Shown here one piece after another: positions 47,782 through 61,808 of a stretch of 64,000 nucleotides of DNA; within the stretch, counting starts at the first letter, position 1; each line of letters starts with the position of its first letter. The position numbers were made by a program, and so were the translations under genes. The notes beneath the pieces were generated by a model. It was not told the origin of the DNA. It was given only the letters and a program-made list of their open reading frames with translations, and did no database searches. The stretch spans positions 87,480,485 to 87,544,484 of the forward strand of contig NC_081847.1 of the NCBI RefSeq assembly GCF_963259705.1. The letters are read 5' to 3'. Source of the stretch: Myotis daubentonii. Its lineage: Eukaryota; Chordata; Mammalia; Chiroptera; Vespertilionidae.

Positions 47782-48180
47782 TCTGTATTAATAAAAGCCT
47801 AGGTGGTCCTCGCACCCTCACACGTGATGTCGCCACAAGATGGCCATCACAAGATGGCTGTGCGCACAGTGGGGGGCGGGGCCTGGCAGCCACTCTGCAC
47901 AGTGAGGCCTGGGGGTCCTGCAGCTCTATGCAGCACGGAGGAGGCGGGTCACAGCAGGGGAGGGCAGTTGGGGGCAATCAGGCTGGCAGGCAGAAGCAGT
48001 TAGGGGCAATCATGCAGGCAGGCAAGCAGGCAGGTGAGCAGCTAGGAGCCAGCAGTCCCAGGGGTTGGGCCTATATAGGCAGTCGGACATCCCCCAAGGG
48101 GTCCCAGATTGGAGAGGGTGCAGGCTGGGCTGAGGGACACCTCCCCCTCCGTGCACAAATTTCGTGCCCTGGGCCTCTAG
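47782..48180 (+). mobile_element. HeliBat-type Helitron, copy 4
   Basis: It starts TCTGTATTAATAAAAGCC after an A and ends CTAG before a T. The 3' hairpin is partly decayed (gtgcacaaatttcgtgccc). The middle has 'ggcaggcaagcaggcagg' type GCAGGCA repeats. Confidence 0.85.
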
Positions 48181-48254
48181 TTTTTATATAAATCAATTGG
48201 CAAGAGCTATATATGTGGCAAATTTCTAAACAGTTACCTATAAGTGTAGAATTT

Positions 48255-48566
<312 letters not shown>

Positions 48567-48576
48567 TGTAGAACTT

Positions 48577-50136
48577 TAAAGAAGTTAACATTTTTCTCTA
48601 CATGCACAGACTCAGATAATCCCTTTATAGCCCAAGGATAGAGAATTCTGTTTCTCAAATGGAGGAATCATTTCGGAATACACCCTATGGCCAACACTTT
48701 TTCACCCCACACAAGTCAGCAGCTTTTCTTAGAGACGTGGGAGGAAACACTCCTTTTTGGTTATTCCAAGGGAGCAAGATCAACACAAGAACCTGGTGAG
48801 GCAACTGATGGACCTAAAGAAGGAGTTCTGGGTTTGTTTCCCATAAAGTGAGAGTTTAATTCAGACTGATGCTTTGTCCAGCAACATAGTTCCTCCTACA
48901 TTATTCCTGTTTCCAAAATGTTCAACCTTCACACACAGATCCAGAGCTTTACTCTTAGGCTAATATCTCGGTTCTGCAGTTAAGCCTTAGAGAAGTGAGG
49001 AAAGACTTCTTTGTCCATTTAGACCTACTCTGCGTGTCTGTAGATAATTTTGAAGTCTTAGATCAGTGATTGGGATTACACCCGAGTGTGGCCAACGTAA
49101 AGGTTGATAACAAGTGCTATTACAGTATCTCTCTGGGAGGCCATTGTAGTCCTTCAAAGACGTACAGTCAAGAGAAACTAATGTGATTGCAGACAAGACT
49201 CAGATCAAAGCAGCACACATCAGGAGAGAGGAGGTTTCATTAAAGCTTATGAAAACCATGACGACTGATAACAATAAAATCATTTCTACTTGAATATGCT
49301 TTTAAAACTAATCACAGTAGGGGAACACCTGCTTTTCTTCCCACATTAAAGAAGAGACTAATCTTCACTGCTTAGGAGGTGAGATGCCGGGGAGGACTCC
49401 TCCAGACCAAATCCAAGTAACTAAGTGAGTTGGTAAGAGCCCAACTTCCGCTGGGCCACTGGTCTCTCAGGTAAAAGGGCCACACAAGAAATGCACAGAT
49501 GCTTCTTACTCGCCATTTGCAGGACATTGTTTACAGAACAGGTTTGCGAATCTTCGCCTACATGACTGGGTACCCCACAATCTACTGTCTAAAGTTTTTT
49601 CCTGACAATGGGGAGAGGAGAGTTTCAAAATTTAGGCTTGGAATGCGAGTGAGCACAGCTACTCCTCTTCAACAGCTCTTTGCCATTTCTGTTTGGTGCT
49701 GCCTTTAGTGATTTGAAAGGACCCTGGTGAAGACAGTGCTACCATCACCTCCAATACTTCCAAAATATAAAAACAACAACAATAATAATTACTAATTTTT
49801 TTCACATCTCACCGTGTGTCAGGGTTTGCTAAATACTTTATATTCTTTATTTTATTTAGTGCATACAACTTTAGTAATTTATACTCATTATTTCTGTTTA
49901 GCATATGAAGAAAGTGACACAGGTGTATAATGTGACCAAGGTCAAACCATTTGTAATTGACCTATTGACCATAATTTAAACTAAGTGCCACCCATGCCCA
50001 TAATCTGTATTCTTCACTGTTGAACCAAAAATATTGTTTCCTGTTTACAAAATACTTTCATGTTAATTAATCCACCTAATCCATATAACAACTCAGCAGG
50101 ATCAAAAGGATCAGAGATTTATAGGCGAGAAAGATG
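48577..50136. other. Intron 2, unique sequence
   Basis: A MIR-like SINE is probable at 49805-50020. No gene recognised. Confidence 0.45.
49805..50020 (+). mobile_element. MIR SINE (ancient)
   Basis: 'gtgtgtcagggtttgctaaa', 'actttatattctttatttta', then 'gtgaccaaggtcaaacca' follow the MIR order with heavy divergence. Confidence 0.55.
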
Positions 50137-50350
50137 AGCCTGGCCCATGTGGCTTAATGGTTGAACTTTGATCTAAGAACCAGGATATCATAGTTGGATT
50201 CCAGGTCAGGGCACATGCCCAGGTTGCAGGCTCACTCCCCAGTAGGGGGAGTGCAGGAGACAAGCCCATTAATGATTCTCTCTCATCATTGATGTTTCTG
50301 TCTCTCCTCCCTTTCTCTCTCAAAATCAATAACAAACATATTTACAAAAA
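50137..50350 (+). mobile_element. VES-type SINE
   Basis: A diverged copy beginning cctggcccatgtggcttaat, with 'ggtcagggcacatgcccagg' and the C/T-rich tract. Confidence 0.88.
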
Positions 50351-50435
50351 ATAATATGAGGATCTGAGAAGTTTGGTTATTTCCCCCAAGCTCACATAGA
50401 TATAAGTTCTTTAGCCAGATCCTGAAACTATTTTT

Positions 50436-50650
50436 TTAAAAATATATTTTATTGATTTTTCACAGAGAGGAAGGGAGAGAGATAGAGAGTTAGAAACATC
50501 CATGAGAGAGAAACATCGATCAGCTGCCTCCTGCACATCTCCCACTGGGGATGTGCCCGCAACCTAGGTACATGCCCTTGACCGGAATCGAACCTGGGAC
50601 CCCTCAGTCCGCAGGCCCATGCTCTATCCACTGAGCCAAACCGGTTTCGG
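50436..50650 (-). mobile_element. VES-type SINE
   Basis: Reverse-strand copy with the tRNA-like end 'tatccactgagccaaaccgg'. The 14-bp duplication ctgaaactattttt flanks it exactly (50422-50435 and 50651-50664). Confidence 0.95.
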
Positions 50651-50812
50651 CTGAAACTATTTTTAATTAAATTAAAGTTCTTTTTATCTGCCCATGTTTC
50701 TTTCTTATGACAATAGATGTGATACACAAGCTTATTTTTTAATCAGCATAGGAATTTTCAATTCTAGCTTCTGCTACTAAACAAATGTCTAATTAAAAAA
50801 AAATGCTTAGCC

Positions 50813-51021
50813 AGACTGGAGTGGCTCAGTGGTTGAGTGTTGACCTATGAACCAGGAGGTCACAGTTCAATTCCTAGTCAGGGCACCTGCAGGGGTTGCT
50901 GGCTCCATCCCCAGTGTGGGGCATGTAGGAGGTGGCCGATCAATGATTCTCTCTCATCACTGATCTTTCTATCTCTCCCTCCCTCTCCCTTCCTCTATGA
51001 AATAATTAAAAATATATTTAA
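50813..51021 (+). mobile_element. VES-type SINE
   Basis: It begins agactggagtggctcagtgg. The flanking 14-mers aaaaatgcttagcc and aaaaatacttagcc differ at one base. Confidence 0.92.
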
Positions 51022-51035
51022 AAAAATACTTAGCC

Positions 51036-52134
51036 TCTCTGAGCCTCTGCTTCATTTCTAAAATAAGTATAATAATATAGTTGCCTCAGAGAGATATTAC
51101 AAGATTTACATTAAAACATAAGTAAGCATGTCTAGCCCAGTGCCCAACATTTTTTAGGTATTCAATGTATAATCTCTTGCTTTCTTTCTGTTCATCCCTT
51201 TCAACTCAAATGGGGGTAATTTCAGGACAAATAAGATAAAGTGCAACTTATATAACCAAGTAAAAGTTATATTATCTTAACAGCTGGCGCCAAAATTCAT
51301 CTCAGGAAGGGAACTTATTTGTCAAAATACCTCAATAAGCGTTTCTGGAAGGTGTGACTCTGCAGGCATAGATGTCAGCAGGAAACCAGCTATAATAACA
51401 GAAGGTTAGATGTTTCTGGGTAAGAAAATTGTAAGAGTTTATGTTTTGTGCCCAAAAAGAGAGGAGAGAAGAGAAGGCTAGAGAAGGTAGGAGGGGAGAG
51501 AAGAGCTGGGGAATTGGGGTGAGGTAAGGACAGTGAGCTGAGCTAGGGGGTAGTCTCCCATGGAAGGTTATAGGCGGACAGGGAAGGCTGTTTTCAACCT
51601 AAAATTATTTACATTAATTTGATTTAAATTTTACCAATAAAAAAAAAAATCAGTAAAATCTACCACACTCGTGAATGCGTTTTATGTCCCATCTGGATTA
51701 CCATAAGGAAGAACAGAAATGCATCATGGTTGGGAATAGAAGAGACCCCAAGAATGTAAGATACCATGACATCCTCAGAAATTTAGGAACCTTGAGGGCC
51801 CAAGACAATTTTGGGGTGACCTCAAGAGACTGGCCATCCTAGGGGGCATAGGGGTTACAGAGTTAATTGAAAGTCCACTTGAAAAGAAAGTTGGTGGACC
51901 AAAAGATGGTTCCAAGTTCAGCATGGAGTAGATACATTTGGAGGGGACAACCAGAGACATTAAGGTGCAGATTATTAAGGAGTTTTAGGCACCGTTGAAA
52001 CATAGTATTAAACTGTTGACATTGACGTAGAAGGAGTTCCTCCTTTACGGTATTGGCCTGATTAGACCAGGAATTAGCCACGGTGGGTCATTTCTGAATT
52101 GCCTTTATTTACTTATTTTTAAAATAGACTGGTG
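51036..52134. other. Intron 2, unique sequence
   Basis: It includes a purine-rich stretch at about 51455-51540. No gene recognised. Confidence 0.4.
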
Positions 52135-52340
52135 TGTGTTTGTTTTTTTAAAGCAGTTTTAGGTTCACAGTAGAACTGAGTGGAGAATTCCCACATACTA
52201 ACCTCATCACACATGCACACAGCTGCCCCTACGATCAACATCCTCTACTGGAATGTACTTTGCTTCAGCAGATAAATCTACACGGACACATCATTTTCAT
52301 CCAAAGTCCGTTGTTTAAATCAGGGCTCACATTTGGTGAA
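52135..52340 (-). mobile_element. LINE-1-like 3' fragment
   Basis: 'aaagcagttttaggttcaca', 'cccacatactaacctcatca' and 'ttcatccaaagtccgttgtt' match, in order, a common L1 3' untranslated segment in reverse. Confidence 0.5.
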
Positions 52341-55016
52341 CCTCCTTTATTTTTAATCCACAAACTTCTGTCACATCTCGGGTCCAATGAATCACCTGCC
52401 CAACAGCATGATGGGATGATGAGCTGCCCCTTCTCAGCGAGTATACCTGATCAAGTATAAGATGCAGCCATGTCCCAGCAGGTGACCTGACTCGGCTTGA
52501 TATTAATACATTCATTCATATTTTACTTTTTTTTTCAAAGAGAAAGCTATACATGTACATGCAAAGATACAAACCTGGTTGTTTTTAAATAATGACATCA
52601 AAATCCATAGCACAGCTATGAGTGTAGTAATGGATCACAGAAAGAGGATGCTGGAAGCTGTAACAGGAGGAGAAACATGATTATGACTCTGTCCTCGGGA
52701 TCTGGCTTTTCATTAAATATCAGCCTGAAATAAATCAATTCCATCACATTCTTCTTTTGTTGCCCCTGGACTGGCTTTTACAAGATCCATAATAATCTTA
52801 CAACAGTTGGTATTTCTACAGACTGTACAGGAAACAGGTGTTTATCCTCCTTGCAAAACGCTGTTTTAATATCGGTGCAGATTTAGGAGTTTAACGTGGT
52901 TTTGTGTTTTGCTATTGTGAGTGAGGCATATCCAATTACACACTTCCCTTTTCAATCTTCTCGCGGAGCGTATGGGCAATGGAGTCCATTCACTGGCGGT
53001 TTGGTCCAGGCCACCGAGATCCACCTCAATCCCCTTTCATGTGTTCATGCGGACTGATTCCACATTCAATGGCTCAGGGCATTGGCTCTGCTGTTGCTAT
53101 GGCCACTAACGCTTTGTGTGGCTAAAATCCGCACTTAACTTCGATTCTGATGCTGTCATCTTGCAGTCAGTCATTCCCCAGCAAGCGTCCCTTTGTGTGG
53201 GATTTCTGAAGCTTAGATGTCTGTATGAAAACGTGCTTGATACACGCACAGGTTTGGGGCGCCATCCGCCTCAGAGGATGGCCGTGTCCAAAAGGTCTTA
53301 TTCTGGTGTCTTCACTCAGAATATTAGTTTGATGGTTGATCTCATCTCTCCTTGGGGGGCTTTCACTGAGTGGAGTGGTTTGACACGTACCTGAACCATG
53401 AGGACTCACCTCGGAGGTAACCTTCGAGGGGACAGCCTGCACTTCTGACTCACTGGCTCAATCAAGCACAGTTGGCATTCTTGTGTCCCTTCAAAAATGG
53501 CTCAAAAGCTTAGCCCGACGTAAATCATTTGTAGAGGATAACAAAATGCAAAATAAAAACAATTTTATACATATACTAGTATTGTTTTTCAGTGCAAAAT
53601 AGAAAAAACACTTCCGTAAGTTATTTTATAACATATAAATATTTTACATTATCATTTTTAAAAGGAAAAAGAAAGCCAGTATGTCACAGAAAGGCGCAAA
53701 CAAAAGCTCCCTATTTTGGAAGGGACAAGGGAGGAGAAAATTACTCCCAAATCCATATAAATGCAAAGGAGTATTACCAAAGGAGTGTCTGCTGCCACCT
53801 GCTGGTAGCAGGCAAAGAGGTCCTGGGCCTGTTGTATGGTTTCCTTGCTTTCAATTGTACCTTGGAAATTCTTATGACGACAGCTGGTTAAGTGAACGTG
53901 TACTTAAATCTGCCCTGGTTGTTACTTCCTCTTTCTTTTTATTTATAGATTTTTATATTATTCTTTGTCTTTTCTCATTTTATAATTTTTCTTTTTTTTT
54001 TAGCTGGTCTGGACCCATGGATTTTAGAGCTTCCCAGTTGACTTGCCGATTAGTTCCTTGGCTTGACTAAAATTGTAACCACTTCTTTCCAGTCTAGGTT
54101 TGTGTTTAGAAGAGCTTATGCCTTGGTAATCCTGGGTTCTAGTGAATGCCACATGTTAAGCAATGAGTAATTGTATTGTGGTGTGATTAATCAGTAATTG
54201 GTGTCATTGACCAAATTATCTCATATCGCCCTGGTTTGGGTGCAGAGGATCCAGTAGGTGCTGCCAAAAATGAGAGCTAGGGCATGATTACATCCTTAGA
54301 TCATTCAAGGTTTTGTATTCTAGTAAAAAAATAATAATTAACAATTATTATGATTATTATATTTTATCAAGTAAGAAGCCTTGGCAAAAATGAATCAGAG
54401 CTACCACACATTATCATTATCTCATAAAAAAAGGACTTTCTAACAGGAATACAGTCTCCAAAAAGGAAACTTACTTTAATTAAGATAAAAAAGGATATAT
54501 TTAGTTTAGCAAAATTCACCACATTTTTAACATTTTTGTAAGACACAGGAGCTGGTAAAGCATCGCCATGGAGCCAGTTCTAGAGACAACGGAGAAATAA
54601 CAGGCGTGTGGGCTGTAGGTGGAAGGTCTAAAGTAGGGAGGGGATCGAAACCAGCAGACAACGGGAAACTGCGATGTGCTGGGGTGCTGGCTCAGAGACG
54701 GCGGAACCCAGAGAGGCGTGTGGATCCAGCACCTGAAAGGGAAGGTGGATGGGCTTCGATAAAGGTGAAATAGCAAGAGGCTTGAATCCCACGTGGCAGC
54801 ACTGTGATGGGTACAGAGGAGGCAACATGCAAATAGCTGATACGTTAAAAAATGTGGGAAGTCATAGAATTCAGGCTGTGCTCTTCTTTTGGGGGAGAAA
54901 AAGGCATAGTTCGCTTAAAAAACCGAAACCCCAAACAAAAACCACTGTAGCCCCCACACCTATAGGAGATCAGCAAATATCATACAGCCGTACTTGCAAA
55001 CTGGCAAATTGTCACC
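52341..55016. other. Intron 2, unique sequence
   Basis: Repeat-poor; 52690-53440 has unusually many CpG dinucleotides for this intron and few repeats. No coding exon or domain was recognised. Confidence 0.4.
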
Positions 55017-55024
55017 AGCTAGAG

Positions 55025-55335
55025 CAGTGGTTCTCAACCTTCCTAATGCCGCGACCCTTTAATACAGTTCCTCATGCTGTGGTGACCCCCAACCATAACA
55101 TTATTTTTGTTGCTACTTCATCACTGTAATGTTGCTACTGTTATGAATTGTCATGTAAATATCTGATATGCAGGATGTATTTTCATTGTGACAAATTGAA
55201 CATAATGAAAGCATAGTGATGAATCACAAAAACAATATGTAATTATATATGTGTTTTCCGATGGTCTTAGGCGACCCCTGTGAAAGGGTCGTTTGACCCC
55301 CAAAGGGGTCGCGACCCACAGGTTGAGAACCGCTG
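55025..55335 (-). mobile_element. SPIN-type non-autonomous hAT transposon, copy 2
   Basis: The reverse of the element at 4735-5046, nearly the same length (311 bp), with ends cagtggttctcaacc and ggttgagaaccgctg. The flanking 8-mers agctagag and atctatag agree at 6 of 8. Confidence 0.88.
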
Positions 55336-55343
55336 ATCTATAG

Positions 55344-58009
55344 TGTTTTGCAGATTTTATGAATAAAAACGCTGACCTATGAATAATGTGATATAAGATT
55401 ATCTCTAGATTTTATCTACATTTACATGGTAACTTTTTTTTTTCTTGTCACTTTTGATTGTATTGAATATGTGTGAAAATACCAGATCAGGTTTTATGGG
55501 TGATATTCATCAGTGCTCTGTTTAAACTGCATGTCTGCACTAATCAGTTTTAAAGAAAACTGTCATGATGTGATTCAAAAGTGCCTGTGCTCAACAGCAC
55601 TGGTTTGGTTAAAAGAAATATAATTGAGCAAATAACTTTTCTTATAGAAATTAATGTTGGAAAATGAAATCACTTTATATGTAGGAGGTGCTGATAACTT
55701 ACTATAATCAGTAAGGAAAATGAATGTTTTTATTTAGTTTGCAGATAAATTCATTTTCATGCATTAAATTGTGTTGCTAGTGGGATTCTTTTATTTTTAC
55801 ATTAGAAAAGAAGTGAGTTTAGCACTGCCAGCACAATCACAATCTTATTAAGCATAAAAAACACACAATATGGTAAATTACAAAAGAACATTTTTTTTAT
55901 AGTTTTTCATTATTTTAATCTAAGATCTGAATAGACAAATTTTCTTTTTAAAAGATGCTTTTGCTGCAATCCTAGCTCTAGCTCTCTTATATAATTTACA
56001 TCAATCATTCTTTTAATTATCTTTATCTTATCAACGAAAGACATTTGGTGAATCTGAGGAAAGAGAAAACTGAATGCCAACCAGAATTCCAAATTAATTC
56101 ATTCTGGGAACTCTTTTTGAAATTTTAATTTGTTTTGTATTTTGTGAAATAAGCAAACCCCAAATCCTTTTGAGCAGCAACTTTTAAAAATCTGCCATTA
56201 GTACATTGGATTAGGACTCAGAACCAGCAACTTCTATGGAAGTGGTTTGAGAAGAAAAAGAACCTGATTATCCTAAGATCTGAATAGACTTATAAGTTAG
56301 GAGAAAATCACTCAGTATTTTAGAGACTCACTGAAAATGACTGAATTCAGTTTATAGCATTTCTTTTTTACAATTTGTGGAGTTAAAAATGGAGTATTTA
56401 TAACTTATCTCAGTTACCCTTCCCTATATTACTTTTATTGTATATTTTATGTGTATTCTACTTAGAATTTTTATAAGATATCTCTTGTCATCCCAACTCA
56501 AGAAGGGTCTGGAGGCTTTGCTAGAAATAAATGAGAGAGATTGATTCAAGGAACTTTGCGAACTTGGAACACAGCTAGGCAAAAACCCAGAAGTGTTCCA
56601 AAAGAGAACGAAAAGTTAAAAGTTCTTACAGTAAAAAATGTTCTTGAGAAGTACCAGTCCTCTTTCTTAGCCCTGGGATTGGTCCAGGATGGCTATCAGT
56701 CAGAAGTCAGGCAATCAGGATGATGGAAGCCAGGTGGCCCAGAAGATGGGTGCCAGGTAGCCTGGGGTCTGGATAATGCATGTCAGGTACACGTGTAGGC
56801 GAGTCTTGCAGGGGGTCGTCAGGTGGCCTGGATATGTGAGCCCTTCAGGGAAAGATTAGAGGGTTACCTGGAAGCCCAGATATACATCCAGGCATGGACA
56901 CAAGATTGGAAAATTGACCAATGTTTACATTCCCAGGCTACGCAGAACAAGAATGGAATCTCTTCTCATTCCCCAGCCCTCATAATATTAATTCTTTTAG
57001 CAGCTGGGTTAAAATAACTCAATTTTACATATTCCCTGTCTGCACTCTTTCCTCATGTGTTATTTGGAAAATTATTTTTCTTCCCAATAATCAATATGTG
57101 TAAAAACATTGAAAATATATATACCTGTTTCTCTAAATTGAGGTTGAAAAGCTGATTGTTATTTCAGGCAAGAGAGAAGACAAGTTTCTCTAGAACAAAT
57201 AATATTTCACTTTATTAAAGTTTGTCTTCAAGGAGAGCATAAGGAATACATCAGAAAGGCAGAAATTCTCTCATTGTGCTCACCTAGGGTCTGAAATCCC
57301 AGAGAAGAGAAAAAATTGGCAGGAAAGTATCATCCAAGACCAAGTCTTTTATCTTAAAAATAATGGTCAAAACCTGGGTAAAACTGAGATCATGTTTATT
57401 TTCAAAGCCTAAGGCCATACAGTGCCAGGAAACTCAGGGGCTGAAATAATGCGTATGAGTTTCCATTTAATTAAGTAGGTGCCAGTAATGGGGGTCTAGG
57501 TCTGAGCTGCCTTGCACTGCATACTTGCTGCTCTGGTGCTGGAAGGCATAGCGCCATTAAAATTCAACAGATCTGAACACCCACTGAACACTGTTGGGCT
57601 GAGAGTTTGATAGTATCAGGTTGGGAGCAATTGACCAGAATTCTGTGGGTGTGAGCACTGATCACCAGGAATCAAAGGCAGAAACTCTAGTCTCCTGAAA
57701 TGACACAGCATGGAGGGTCGTCACTGAGTGCTCCCACGGTCTTTGTAGAGAACAGAAACATAGAACTTAGGAAACCGCAATAAAGGCAGCACACGGGCTT
57801 AGGATGTACCTGCTTTAAATAAAACAATGTTCTCTTTCCTTGGTTCTCCGAGAGGAAGTTGAACTCAAACATTTTTCCCTATAAAACATCATATGATTCC
57901 AGAACAGTCTTGCTGCTTCACCTTAAGGTTTTCTAGTGCAATTAGGCACAGATGTCTAATCTTTGTAGCTGTTAACTTTTGAGGAGAATGAGTTGTGTAG
58001 GGGAGGGAA
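55344..58009. other. Intron 2, AT-rich unique sequence
   Basis: Parts at 56480-57000 and 57170-57480 read like diverged LTR sequence, but no ends were found. No gene. Confidence 0.4.
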
Positions 58010-58480
58010 ATATTTTCATAAATCTTTTTAGGGTCCCTGGACGGGTCTGAAAATTAAAGTGACAAAGACAGATTAATAGGAGAAAAGTTTACAAATTATT
58101 ATTAATGTTTTACATGTCCATGGGAGCCTATAAGAGAATGAAATGCCAAAGCAATGACCAGAACGGGAAGTTTTTATACCTTGTAGTCAAAGAAGCAGTA
58201 AATTTGTAAAGAGGGGACAAGACAAAGGGGTTCGGACTAGAGGAAGTAAATGGTAAAGAGTAACTAGGAAGATAAGGGTTGGTTTAATGAGGTTTGTTTG
58301 TACAGGTTTCTTGGTCCTAAATTCCGCTCTCTATTGATAAAAATGCCTTCCCTCCTGGTACAGCGAGAGCACCATTCACTTGGGAGTTTTATGCACTGTT
58401 TCAGGGAAGAAAGGTGAAGGGTTGGAAGACCAGTGGCCTTCCCGCTTCTGCTGTTTTCTCAAACTCCTCCAGCCTAAGAC
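58010..58480 (-). mobile_element. Ancient ERVL/MaLR-like LTR fragment
   Basis: It resembles the repeat at 27741-28200 in its first 80 bases and continues with 'cttccctcctggtacagcga' type LTR text. The 114-codon open frame across it (58380-58724) is not a gene. Confidence 0.4.
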
Positions 58481-58991
58481 ATTTAAGATGTCAAGGTGCC
58501 TATTTGGGCTTGGGTGTGCCCTCAACCCAACCGGTTGCCATATCAGTATGAGTGCCCATTGCTGGAAGGAGTTTGCTAGCGTTGGCAGATATAGATATGC
58601 TAACTGCTTCCTCAAGAACAAAAAGCATCTAGCCCAGAACAATTATTTGATGAAAATGTATCAGGAAAGGATCAGATCATTTACAGTGAGACACAGAAGG
58701 CCTCCGGACAAAGGATGTGTTTGAAAGAAAATAAGAGGGAGGGGCTTTCTGAAAATCTTTTACTGTGTCACTGTGGTAGAGAGGAAAAGCCTGTTTCTTT
58801 AGAGGGTATCCCAGTATCTATCATATAAAAGTAGTGGTTTTCTGTAACCAGCAATTTCTAGCTGATATTTAATATTTATGGCCAAAGCAAAGAGACCTCA
58901 TGGAGACCCTATTTGAGACCAGGACCCCCCCAAAAAATTTGAGCAGGGCAAGAAGAGAGACTGAATATGGATACTCAGTCAGAGATAGGAA
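58481..58991. other. Intron 2, unique sequence
   Basis: Nothing recognised. Confidence 0.4.
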
Positions 58992-59222
58992 CGGTGTGCA
59001 CTGGCTGGTGTGGCTCAGTTGGTTGGGCATCGTCTCATGCACAGGGTTTTGGTTCAGTTCCAGGGCGCATGCCCCTGTGTTGTAGGCTCGATTTCCAGTA
59101 GGGGGTGTGTGTGTGTGGTAGGGGGAGGCAGCCGATTCATGTTTCACTCTCACATTGATGTTTCTCTCTCTCCTTTTCCCTTCCTCTCTCTCTAAAAATC
59201 AATAGATATATTACCAAAAAAA
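58992..59222 (+). mobile_element. VES-type SINE
   Basis: It has gtgcactggctggtgtggct, the 'ggttcagttccagggcgc' box, an extra (GT)n patch at 59105-59118 and the C/T-rich tract. The word ataggaa flanks it on both sides. Confidence 0.85.
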
Positions 59223-59510
59223 ATAGGAATAGGTATTCAGATTAGGTATTTATGAGCGTGGTTTTTTTTTGTTTATTTGAGATATAAATTTACCTTGCTT
59301 TTTTTTTTAAAGTCATAGAAATCATGGAACAATTATTGAAAAATACCAAAAAGAAGCAGGTCAATAACTTTTATAAAAAACATCGTATTGTAAACGTATT
59401 TGGGTAAATGAAGGGCAGGAAGATAGTAGTTAGCAAGGAGGACTCTATGAGGGTACGTGGATTAAAGGATATACCTTATAGGAGGTCAGTAAAAGGAAAA
59501 GAAAGCAGTG

Positions 59511-59940
59511 TGATGGTTCATTTTATGTGTTAACTGGACTGGGCCCTGAGGTGCCCAGCTATTTAGCCAAACATCACTCCGGTGTGTCTGTGAGAGTGCT
59601 TCCGAATGAGATTAACATTTGAATTGGTAGACTGAGTGAAATATATTGCCCTCCTTAATGTAGATGGGCCTCATCCGATCTATTGAAGACCCGAACAGAA
59701 CAAAAAGATTGAGTAAAAGGAAATTCAGCCTGCCTGCAGCGACACTGGTTTTTCTGGTCTTCAGACTCAGACTGAAATATTGGTCTTCTCGGGTCTCAAG
59801 CTGCTAGCTCTGGGCTGCAGCCTCCCTCCAACTTACCCGGCCTCCCCATCACGGTGCTCCCGAGGCTCCATCATTACATAAGTCAGCTCCTTACAATGAA
59901 TATTTATCTTCTATTTCTCAGAATAATCCTAATATATACA
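59511..59940 (+). mobile_element. Ancient LTR-like repeat
   Basis: 'gtgttaactggactgggccc', 'ggtgtgtctgtgagagtgct', 'gagattaacatttgaattgg', 'agacccgaacagaacaaaaa' match in order a widespread mammalian repeat of LTR type. No target duplication was found. Confidence 0.5.
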
Positions 59941-61099
59941 GGTCACCCATTCTTTCATTCTCCTGGAAGTGTGCCACAGTACATGCGTCGTGGGTTTGTA
60001 TTTCAGTGCTGGAATTCTGCCTGCCCCATCTCTCCTGGCACCAAGAGGCATATACAGGGGCAATCTTACCAGTGAAGGGACCAACTGCTTGGTGCCAGCA
60101 CTCTGGCCTGGCATTGGACCTGCACTTAGAATTTTTCTGGGATGCTAGAAGCCCAGCTCCTGGGGATCTTGTGACCCTTGGGAAATTGCCATCCTGTCTA
60201 CTGTGGAGAGGAAGCCACAGGCAGCTGAGAGAAGGGGACCTCTGGTCCCTGCCACCTTATTTTCTCTGAAACCCAGAGTGAGCATCAGGGACCCTTCTGT
60301 GCTGTCTTGATCTTTGCGTCACACATTGTTGGACTAGACTTGATGATCTTCTGTGAATGACACCATGACAAATGCAGTCTTCCTGGGAAGATGCTGCAGA
60401 GAAGAAAATGTCAGTATAGAAAATAAAGATTAGTGAATAATAGTAGGCTAAGGACACATTCTGCAGTATTTGCTCCAGACCTCTGATACCATTCTCTCAT
60501 ATTTTATAATTTATAGAAGATTTGTGTTGAAAAGTGGTTGGAAATATATACTGATTAGAACTCAAAGGCTTCAGAAGACCAAGGAGACTTTCTTAGACTC
60601 AATATGATGGACGGTGGGAAATGTAGACTTTTCAGCAAGTAATAGAATGAAAATGGGGTTATATTAGAGAGAGTAATTGACTGTGCATGATCCTCTGGAG
60701 GGAGGAGTACACAGGCAGGAAGATAGGTCAGCATGCTATCCCAGTGATCCATCAAGTGATTAGAGCCCTGGAATGAGGTGGCCACGAGGTTAATAAAAAC
60801 AAAGGGATATTGCTGACAGTGGCTTCGAAGGATGAGTCGATCAAATGTGGTGCCTCCTTGGGAATGGATGATAAAGGAGATGGGTCAAAGATAATTTCAA
60901 AATCGTAAAACTAGGCAACTAGAAAAAATATGGTTTCTGTTAGGGACATCACATAGGGGTTTCTGTTGTGGACCAAAGAAGATGAATGATTTTATGGTGA
61001 GAGAGTGACATCCAAAAAGATAAAACTAAATACAGGCTTAATGATTATAATGAAATGGAGGACTGGTTAGCATTTGGGTAAGATTGAATGGCAAGTTAA
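59941..61099. other. Intron 2, unique sequence
   Basis: No gene or repeat recognised with confidence. Confidence 0.4.
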
Positions 61100-61104
61100 G
61101 TAAT

Positions 61105-61471
61105 TGCTATAGACTAACTTGTGCTCCCCGCCCCCAATTCATATGTTGAAGCCCTAACTTCTAATTTAACTCTATTTGAGGTAAGGCCTATAAGGAGGTA
61201 AATAAGGTCATTAGGGTAGGTTCCCAATCCAGTAGAGCTGGTGCTCTTATACTAGTAAGGAGAGGAAGAGACACAGAGCTTGGGTTCTCTCCACCACGTA
61301 GGGTTACAGTGAAAAGACAGCCATCTGCAACCCAGGAGAGAGCTCTCACCACTGAGTCAGCTGGCATTTGACCTTGGACTACCACGCCTCCAGAACTGTG
61401 AGGAAAAAAATGTTCTGTTCAGCCCCTCAGTCAATGATATTTTGTTATAGCAGCCTGGCCTAACTAATACA
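61105..61471 (+). mobile_element. MLT1-like MaLR solo LTR
   Basis: A TG...CA unit of 367 bp with the MaLR order ('attcatatgttgaagcccta', 'aaggtcattagggtaggt', 'agacagccatctgcaaccca', 'cctccagaactgtgagg', 'ttgttatagcagcctggc'). A perfect 5-bp duplication GTAAT flanks it (61100-61104 and 61472-61476). Confidence 0.85.
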
Positions 61472-61476
61472 GTAAT

Positions 61477-61808
61477 TTTCATGCTTAGAACATAACATGA
61501 TTATGTTTAACTCTTCCTAAATGACTATTGTGTTTAAGGCACAAAACAAAAGTTAAATGTAATGTAAGAAAAATAAAAGTAATAACATGATTCATTATTA
61601 GATAATTATGTTATATTTCCAAGAATATTCGAAGACAATGTCCATTTTGGAGAAGAGATTGCCAACTTCAGCTATAATTGCTTTAGAAGATTTTAGCTTC
61701 AGGATTATTTGGATATAGAGCTACTTACATGCCACCAATGTTTACAAATTTACAAGACAGAACTGCTTTATTAGCATTCCTATAGTAAGAGGAAGGTAAA
61801 CCAACTAA
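61477..61808. other. Intron 2, unique AT-rich sequence
   Basis: Nothing recognised. Confidence 0.4.
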
